From Sphingorhabdus sp. EL138 (GTDB lineage Bacteria > Pseudomonadota > Alphaproteobacteria > Sphingomonadales > Sphingomonadaceae): a DNA stretch of 64,000 nt. Below, one piece after another: positions 58,906 to 64,000 of this stretch (within the stretch, counting starts at the first letter, position 1; each line of letters begins with the position of its first letter). The DNA lies in the NCBI RefSeq assembly GCF_945862485.1, contig NZ_CAMAYF010000002.1, positions 1 through 64,000 of the forward strand, in the 5' to 3' direction. The notes below the pieces were generated by a model. It was not told where the DNA came from. It searched no databases and saw only the letters and a list, made by a program, of their open reading frames with translations. A program made the translations under genes and the position numbers.

Positions 58906-59278
58906 GTCCTCATTACCGCGCAATGGCTTCACGCTTTTGGAAATCATGGTTGCGCTGGCCATTTTCAGCCTCGCGGCATTGGCTATGGTGCGCTTGCAAG
59001 GATATTCGGTACGCTCGACATCAAATTTGGGCGATAGCAATATGGCGTGGCAAGTAGCCCGCAACGTGGCGGTGGATATATTATCCAACCCCACGCCGCC
59101 AACTCTCGGCGAAACGCGCGGCGAAGAATTAAACGGCGGCCAAAATTGGAAATGGACGGCCACAACGCGTTCCACTGATGACAGCCGTTTGGTGACAGTC
59201 GAGATCAATGTTGTCGGAGCCGGCAACGCTGCATTGCGCACGGCGCGGCTGACGATTGCAAGGCCTGTTGAGCAATGA
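58895..59278 (+). CDS. gspI: Minor pseudopilin GspI
   Basis: 127 residues. Prepilin site RNG|FTLLEIMVALAIF with Glu+5 and the conserved LSLAALAMVRLQ-type helix. The start appears to be TTG at 58895, inside the last codons of gspH (11-nt overlap); no ATG or GTG lies close before the cleavage site. The stop overlaps the gspJ ATG. GspI starts the pseudopilus tip complex with J and K. Confidence 0.87.
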   Translation: MSVKSSLPRNGFTLLEIMVALAIFSLAALAMVRLQGYSVRSTSNLGDSNMAWQVARNVAVDILSNPTPPTLGETRGEELNGGQNWKWTATTRSTDDSRLVTVEINVVGAGNAALRTARLTIARPVEQ

Positions 59279-59919
59279 CCAAATTACGAGATTCGGAGGC
59301 AGGGTTTACCCTTATCGAACTGCTCGTGGCGCTTGCGATTTTTGCGCTGATTTCGGTGGCCGGTGTCATGTTGCTGCGTTCCAGCAGCGATACCCAAATC
59401 GCCGTAAAGAAGCGTCTTGAAGAAATGGCATTGTCGCATCGCGTGGCCAATAGCCTTGAAGGTGACCTAGCGCAGGTGATCGCGCGGCCCGTGCGAGATC
59501 AATCCGGCCAGCCTATTCCTGCCTTCACCCAAGGAGAGGCAAGCGTTCCCGGTGCGCTATTTGGCTTTGTCCGGGCAGGGTGGTCCAACTTTGACACAAC
59601 ACCAAGGGCAGGGCTACAACGCGTCGCTTATGTGTTGGAGGGCGGCATGCTCAAGCGATTAAGTTGGCCCATGCTCGACGGAACATCCCCCATAGATGCC
59701 GCTGTCCTGTTGGAGGATGTAACGTCTGCAACGGTCGAATTTCGTGATGATACCGGTGTTTGGCGCGATGATTGGACTGCGACTGATGCGGATGCTTTGC
59801 CGCGCGCCATTGCCTTAAACGTTAATTCGGCGGGCAAAACCGAGCAACGTATGCTTTTCCTGGTTGGACCACAAACACGCGTTCCACCTCCGAGCATTGA
59901 AACGGACGTTGCGGAATGA
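59275..59919 (+). CDS. gspJ: Minor pseudopilin GspJ
   Basis: 214 residues. Prepilin site SEAG|FTLIELLVALAIF with Glu+5, then a beta-rich domain (FGFVRAGWSNFDTTPRAGLQRVAYVLE), as in GspJ. It overlaps gspI and gspK by 4 nt each. Confidence 0.9.
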   Translation: MTKLRDSEAGFTLIELLVALAIFALISVAGVMLLRSSSDTQIAVKKRLEEMALSHRVANSLEGDLAQVIARPVRDQSGQPIPAFTQGEASVPGALFGFVRAGWSNFDTTPRAGLQRVAYVLEGGMLKRLSWPMLDGTSPIDAAVLLEDVTSATVEFRDDTGVWRDDWTATDADALPRAIALNVNSAGKTEQRMLFLVGPQTRVPPPSIETDVAE

Positions 59920-60902
59920 TGCGGCAAAAGCCTTCAGAACGCGGCGCCGCCTTGCTGTCGGTCTTGCTTATGGTGGCGGTGCTGGCCGTGATTGCTGCAA
60001 CGACGCTTGACCGGTTGAGTTTATCGAGCAAATTGTCGGCCAACGGAAACGCGCTGGCGCAGGCACGGCTGTTTACATACGCGACCGAGGCGATTGCCGC
60101 TGCGCGTATTGAGGACCTGGTTGCACGCGATGCCGCGCAAACAACCTTATCGGGGGATTGGCTAGGCAAGCCGCAAACTATTCCCATTCCTATAGGGTCT
60201 GCTACCGCTTTCGTGCGCGATGCTGGCAATTGTTTCAATCTCAACAGTCTGGTGACCGAAAATGAAGGTCGATACTTGGCCAGTGCGACAGGCCAAGACC
60301 AGATGACGTCTTTATTGGTAGTGTTGGGCACGAATGAAAACACCGCGCGTGTTATTGTGGCGGCGGCAGCCGATTGGGCGGACAGCGACATTATGCCTTT
60401 ACCAAATGGCGTCGAGGATGATGGCTATCGTTCTGCGGCGACGCCGTATCTCGTGGCGAACAGGCCGTATGCCCATCCAAGCGAGCTGCGCGCGGTTAAG
60501 GGGGTAACTCCTGCTATCTATGCGAAGTTGCAGGATTGGATCTGCGCGCTCCCCGATCCGGTTTTATCGCCGTTGAACGTCAACACCTTGCTACCCGAAC
60601 AAGCACCATTGCTGGCAATGCTATTCCCACCCGGCAAGATGAATTTGACCGCCGCACGCAGCTATCTCGCCAAGCGGCCATCAAGTGGCTATGGCAGCCT
60701 CATTCGATTCTGGGCGGCGCCGGAAATTGCCGCGCTGGAACCGTCTCCTCTAGTTCAAGGGCAGGTAAAACTGACGAGCAATTACTTCCTTCTGAACACA
60801 AATGTGTCATTTGGCGAACTCAAGCTTGCCGGACAATCGATGATTGTCGCGTCACCTGCGCCTGCGCGTGTTGTCTGGCGCAGTTGGGGGGAAGAGGAAT
60901 GA
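59916..60902 (+). CDS. gspK: Minor pseudopilin GspK
   Basis: 328 residues, much larger than the other pseudopilins, as usual for GspK. Prepilin site SERG|AALLSVLLMVAVL without Glu at +5, a known feature of GspK, which caps the tip. The large domain contains AAADWADSDIMPLPNGVEDDGY and RPYAHPSELRAVKGV. A 4-nt overlap joins it to gspL. Confidence 0.93.
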   Translation: MMRQKPSERGAALLSVLLMVAVLAVIAATTLDRLSLSSKLSANGNALAQARLFTYATEAIAAARIEDLVARDAAQTTLSGDWLGKPQTIPIPIGSATAFVRDAGNCFNLNSLVTENEGRYLASATGQDQMTSLLVVLGTNENTARVIVAAAADWADSDIMPLPNGVEDDGYRSAATPYLVANRPYAHPSELRAVKGVTPAIYAKLQDWICALPDPVLSPLNVNTLLPEQAPLLAMLFPPGKMNLTAARSYLAKRPSSGYGSLIRFWAAPEIAALEPSPLVQGQVKLTSNYFLLNTNVSFGELKLAGQSMIVASPAPARVVWRSWGEEE

Positions 60903-61984
60903 CATTGGTCATTACGCGTTTCCCGATATCTGAGCGGGACGATCCGACGGTTTTTCGGGTGATTGAGGGCGTTTGGCAGGATGCAGGTGCGCTCTCCAAT
61001 TTCGTACCGATGGTTGACGATCTAACTGTGATGGCGCTTGTTGCACCGGAGGATGTCCGGTGTCAGTGGTTCATGCTGCCCGATGTGCAAGGGCGTCAGG
61101 CCGAAAGTGTGGCGAAACTGCGCGCAACCGAACAATCGCTTGGCCTTGTGCACTGCAGCGCTGGTACAGATTATGACGACGTGGTTGCTACAGCAACTAT
61201 CGCGTCAGAGGTTATGCAGGTTGGGTTGGATGCGCTAAGCGCGCGCGGTCTCAACCCCGACATCGTCCTGCCCTTTGCATTGTCACTGTCTGTTCATTCG
61301 GATGGCATATCCAAGGCGGAAATGGACGGCTTGTCCGTCCTGCGCGGCACGCAATTTGCAATACCTGACGACGCCGTGCTGCGCGATCTATTGATACGCG
61401 ACGCGCATATAGAAAATGTTGATGCCGACGCCCTTCGGTCTATGCTGATTTCCGCCAGCGCCGCGCCGTTGTTGAACTTGCGTGAGGGCAACTTCGCAAA
61501 ACGTGAGCGGGCGGTTTGGATAACCCCAGAGCAAAATATCTGGGTGCGACGGCTTTTGGCCGCACTCGTCATTGTGACAATGCTGGTTACGCTTGCGACC
61601 TTAGCGAAATATTGGACTGCAACCGCGTCGGAAAACAACGCCGCCTTGGCTGCGGCACAGAAGATTGATCCGGCTATCGAGGATATTGATCAGGCCGAAA
61701 GCATGCTGGCCGCGTCGCTGAATCGTCAGGGCAAAACACACGGCAGCTTCGCGCCGCTGTCCGCCGCCTTGTGGCGCAGTGTCAAGGCTTCACCGAATGT
61801 ATCCGTACGGGAATTGCGATATACGCCGGACGGCATATTGACCGTTGTTCTGGCGGCACCCACGGCGGATAATATTAACAAGGCTCTGGTGACCATTCAG
61901 CAGGACGGGTTCCGTATTACGGCAACTGCGCGGCAAGACACAACCGGTGCGACTTTGGTCGACATGACAGTGAGGATACCATGA
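60899..61984 (+). CDS. gspL: Type II secretion system protein GspL
   Basis: 361 residues. A cytoplasmic actin-like domain that binds GspE, one membrane segment (RRLLAALVIVTMLVTLATL, near 218-236) and a periplasmic ferredoxin-like domain. Sequence conservation is low in this family and the call leans on the operon position between gspK and gspM. The frame extends upstream to 60536 inside gspK; the ATG at 60899 overlapping the gspK stop is the natural start. Confidence 0.87.
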   Translation: MTLVITRFPISERDDPTVFRVIEGVWQDAGALSNFVPMVDDLTVMALVAPEDVRCQWFMLPDVQGRQAESVAKLRATEQSLGLVHCSAGTDYDDVVATATIASEVMQVGLDALSARGLNPDIVLPFALSLSVHSDGISKAEMDGLSVLRGTQFAIPDDAVLRDLLIRDAHIENVDADALRSMLISASAAPLLNLREGNFAKRERAVWITPEQNIWVRRLLAALVIVTMLVTLATLAKYWTATASENNAALAAAQKIDPAIEDIDQAESMLAASLNRQGKTHGSFAPLSAALWRSVKASPNVSVRELRYTPDGILTVVLAAPTADNINKALVTIQQDGFRITATARQDTTGATLVDMTVRIP

Positions 61985-62460
61985 TGGCGGCGATACGCTT
62001 ATGGTTTGCTGCCCTGACGCGACGGGAGCAATGTCTCGTTGGCATCGCCGGCGCACTGGCAGCAATTGTGGTGTCGATTTTCGGCATTTTACTTCCCATT
62101 GTTTCTGCCATTGAACAGGCAGGGATAGATCATGACGAGGCAGTTCAAAGGCGTGGGCGGATAATCGCTACGGTGGATGCCGCCCAGAAGCAGGAAACTA
62201 GGCCGCGTTCGACAGCAACTGCGGATATTGACCTGTTGATTACCCAAAGTGCCGCGGAAAAAGGATTTGATCTCGTCAAATCGGCCAATAGTGCACCAGG
62301 ACAAATCAGCTTCAAGATTGCTCAGGCACGGGCCCCAGCATTGCTCGCTTGGTTGACCGAGCTTGAGGGCCAGAATGTAGCTGTGCGCAGTGTCGCATTA
62401 CGACCCGGCGCAAACAGCACCGTAACGGTGGATGCCCAGTTGCAGATGAGCGCGCCATGA
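61981..62460 (+). CDS. gspM: Type II secretion system protein GspM
   Basis: 159 residues with a short cytoplasmic start (LTRREQCLVGIAGALA), a membrane segment near 20-43 and a periplasmic ferredoxin-like domain (ISFKIAQARAPALLAWLTELEGQNVAVRS). It partners GspL. 4-nt overlaps with gspL and gspN. Confidence 0.88.
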   Translation: MMAAIRLWFAALTRREQCLVGIAGALAAIVVSIFGILLPIVSAIEQAGIDHDEAVQRRGRIIATVDAAQKQETRPRSTATADIDLLITQSAAEKGFDLVKSANSAPGQISFKIAQARAPALLAWLTELEGQNVAVRSVALRPGANSTVTVDAQLQMSAP

Positions 62461-63152
62461 AGCGGCGCTTTGTTGTGACTTCGTTGGTAGCTCTGGCTGT
62501 TTCGGCTATTTTATTAATGCCCTTGCGAACGATCGTGGCTGGGGATGCGATAACCGCACGCAAGGTTGATGGTATCATTTGGGACGGGTCTATCCGTGAC
62601 TTGCGCCTTGGTAAAGTAGCCGTGGGCGACGTCAATGCACGTTTGTTGTTCTCGCCGCTGTTTATGGGCCGGGCGGAGATTTTGCTGTCGCGCGGTAACT
62701 CCCCATTTGTGCCAGGAATAAACGGGTCTGTATCCCGCGGTATAAGTGGTGTGTCGGTCAGCAATCTGTCTGCAACTTTGCCGGTGGGGGCGCTGTTCGC
62801 GCCGTTTCCTGCGGAGAATATCCAGCTTGAAGGCTTTTCTGCGCGTTTTGCCGATGGTAAGTGCATGAATGCTGGCGGGCAAGTCCGGTTGACTTTGTCC
62901 GACACTATACCGGGCCTTAACTTACAGAATGGTATGCTCGGTCAACCCCGCTGCGATGGCGCGCATTTATTACTGCCATTGGTCAGCCAATCCGCGATGG
63001 AGCGCGCGGACATCCGCTTGTTGGCAGATGGAAGTTACACCATGACCGTTATGCTTAATGCCGACCAAGGCGACCAAGCGGCGGCGTTGAGCCTCGCCGG
63101 CTTTCGTCCCGTAGATGGTGGCTACCGCTTAGTCCTAAAGGGCGGGTTCTGA
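62457..63152 (+). CDS. gspN: Type II secretion system protein GspN
   Basis: 231 residues with an N-terminal membrane segment (near 6-25) and a periplasmic beta-rich domain starting with the typical VDGIIWDGSIRDLRLGKV. GspN is present only in some T2SS and is not always essential. Its position after gspM supports the call. Confidence 0.85.
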   Translation: MKRRFVVTSLVALAVSAILLMPLRTIVAGDAITARKVDGIIWDGSIRDLRLGKVAVGDVNARLLFSPLFMGRAEILLSRGNSPFVPGINGSVSRGISGVSVSNLSATLPVGALFAPFPAENIQLEGFSARFADGKCMNAGGQVRLTLSDTIPGLNLQNGMLGQPRCDGAHLLLPLVSQSAMERADIRLLADGSYTMTVMLNADQGDQAAALSLAGFRPVDGGYRLVLKGGF

Positions 63153-63169
63153 TCGCGTTCCCACTGTCA

Positions 63170-63925
63170 TTGGACGATATGCTAAGCGCTTTGCCTTTTT
63201 GGTATCTGATCCTGCTCGCCATGATATTTGGCCTTATCTGGGGGAGCTTTATTGCGGCCCTGTGCAGTCGCTGGCCACGCGGCGAACGTGTGTCGGACGG
63301 TCGGTCGCATTGTGATCATTGCCAGACGAAACTTGGGGCAAAAGACCTCGTGCCCCTCATGTCTTATCTATGGCTGCGCGGCAAATGCCGACATTGTGGG
63401 CAATCCATAGGCATAAGTGTGCTCTATATTGAACTTGCTTCCGCCGCGATTGGTTTGTTTACAGTTTTATTCTTGTCGGGTTGTCAGGCACTGGCGTCGG
63501 CGGTGTTCGGTTGGCTATTACTTCCGCTCATCATTCTTGATTTTCAGAAGCTTTGGTTGCCGAATCGACTGGTTTTGACGCTGGCATTGGCGGGGGTATT
63601 CATTGGCCCATTTTTAACACCCGATGTTAACTGGCCTGACCGCATTTTGGGCGGGGTTTTCGGGTTTCTTGCATTGGAAGTGATCCGGCGGGCCTTTCGC
63701 AAGCTGCGTCACATAGAAGGCATGGGCGGGGGCGACCCAAAATTGTTCGGAGCCATTGGTCTCTGGCTCGGTTGGCAGGGATTGCCGATGACTTTGCTCT
63801 TGGCAACTCTAATTGGGTTTATGTGTATTGCGCTCGCCTTTGCGCTGTACAGAAACAGCCCCAAACAGCTCCCGTTCGGGGCATATATGGGAATGGCGGC
63901 CTTTGCGATTGTTTTGCTGGCTTAG
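63170..63925 (+). CDS. gspO: Prepilin peptidase GspO
   Basis: Membrane aspartic protease that cleaves and N-methylates the five pseudopilins upstream. 251 residues. The N-terminal cytoplasmic loop has two CXXC pairs (CDHC, CRHC). Catalytic aspartates lie in ILDFQKLWLPN and GMGGGDPKLFG. About seven membrane segments. The start is TTG 63170 or ATG 63179, with neither clearly better. It ends the gsp operon, 17 bp after gspN. Confidence 0.93.
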   Translation: MDDMLSALPFWYLILLAMIFGLIWGSFIAALCSRWPRGERVSDGRSHCDHCQTKLGAKDLVPLMSYLWLRGKCRHCGQSIGISVLYIELASAAIGLFTVLFLSGCQALASAVFGWLLLPLIILDFQKLWLPNRLVLTLALAGVFIGPFLTPDVNWPDRILGGVFGFLALEVIRRAFRKLRHIEGMGGGDPKLFGAIGLWLGWQGLPMTLLLATLIGFMCIALAFALYRNSPKQLPFGAYMGMAAFAIVLLA

Positions 63926-63967
63926 CTTTTTGGCGCGTGTAGGGAAAACCAGCCCTTAGATTTTAGA

Positions 63968-64000
63968 TCATTCTGCAGGCTGCATTGCAGCCTCGATTTC
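63968..64000 (-). CDS. Possible C-terminal end of a minus-strand gene
   Basis: The last 10 codons plus TGA of a minus-strand frame (EIEAAMQPAE) enter from the window edge. It is too short to judge and could be chance. Confidence 0.25.
   Translation of the reverse strand, partial: EIEAAMQPAE

Overview
The window looks like chromosomal DNA of an alphaproteobacterium of the order Sphingomonadales. Base composition is moderate (I judge it by eye at a little over 50% GC), which points to a Sphingorhabdus- or Sphingopyxis-like member. Supporting traits are the order yqeY-dnaG-rpoD, a pyruvate dehydrogenase E1 beta subunit with its own lipoyl domain, the recG/sdhE/mfd block, two TonB-dependent receptors, and two copies of a palindrome I recall as common in sphingomonad genomes. 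Placement is by recognition only, not by alignment.

Layout. 1-870: AT-rich flank with a partial membrane protein, then tRNA-Asn. 945-13824: housekeeping genes (nadK-moaA, mfd-sdhE, recG, tyrS), a DOMON-like/DUF1343 pair and a MoxR-VWA pair. 14007-18405: rpoD-dnaG-yqeY. 18616-23778: carA, a 37-codon micro-ORF, carB and greA. 23815-26504: rhomboid protease, DUF4170 and a YqjD/YqjE/YqjK-like envelope cluster. 26706-31567: enolase, FtsB-like protein, pdhA-pdhB and a squalene/phytoene synthase-like protein. 31611-38614: EF-hand protein, trmFO, NAD(P)H-hydrate dehydratase, lysoplasmalogenase, gyrA and an SDR. 38743-41092: secreted repeat protein, Lrp/AsnC regulator, tRNA-Ile2 and tRNA-Pro. 41170-43118: glycosyltransferase plus LpxH-like phosphoesterase.

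The most interesting part is 43242-63925. It holds a secreted NPP-type phosphodiesterase overlapping a TonB-dependent receptor, a small secreted repeat protein, a large lipoprotein resembling Caulobacter ElpS, a second TonB receptor, and a complete type II secretion operon gspCDEFGHIJKLMN plus prepilin peptidase. PhoB-type operators (PHO boxes: TGTCAT-like repeats with an 11-bp period) appear at two points. A four-repeat array lies directly in front of gspC, with the same geometry as the E. coli pst operator, and two two-repeat boxes lie between the divergent first receptor and the small repeat protein. I infer a phosphate-starvation locus: secreted and surface proteins release phosphate or small phosphoesters, the TonB receptors take up the products, and type II secretion exports or releases the enzymes.

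Other points to note are the micro-ORF fused by stop/start overlaps between carA and carB, which looks like a DUF4177 domain with its middle missing, and a hydrate dehydratase without its usual epimerase half whose start codon overlaps that of divergent trmFO. I found no CRISPR array, insertion sequence or rRNA.
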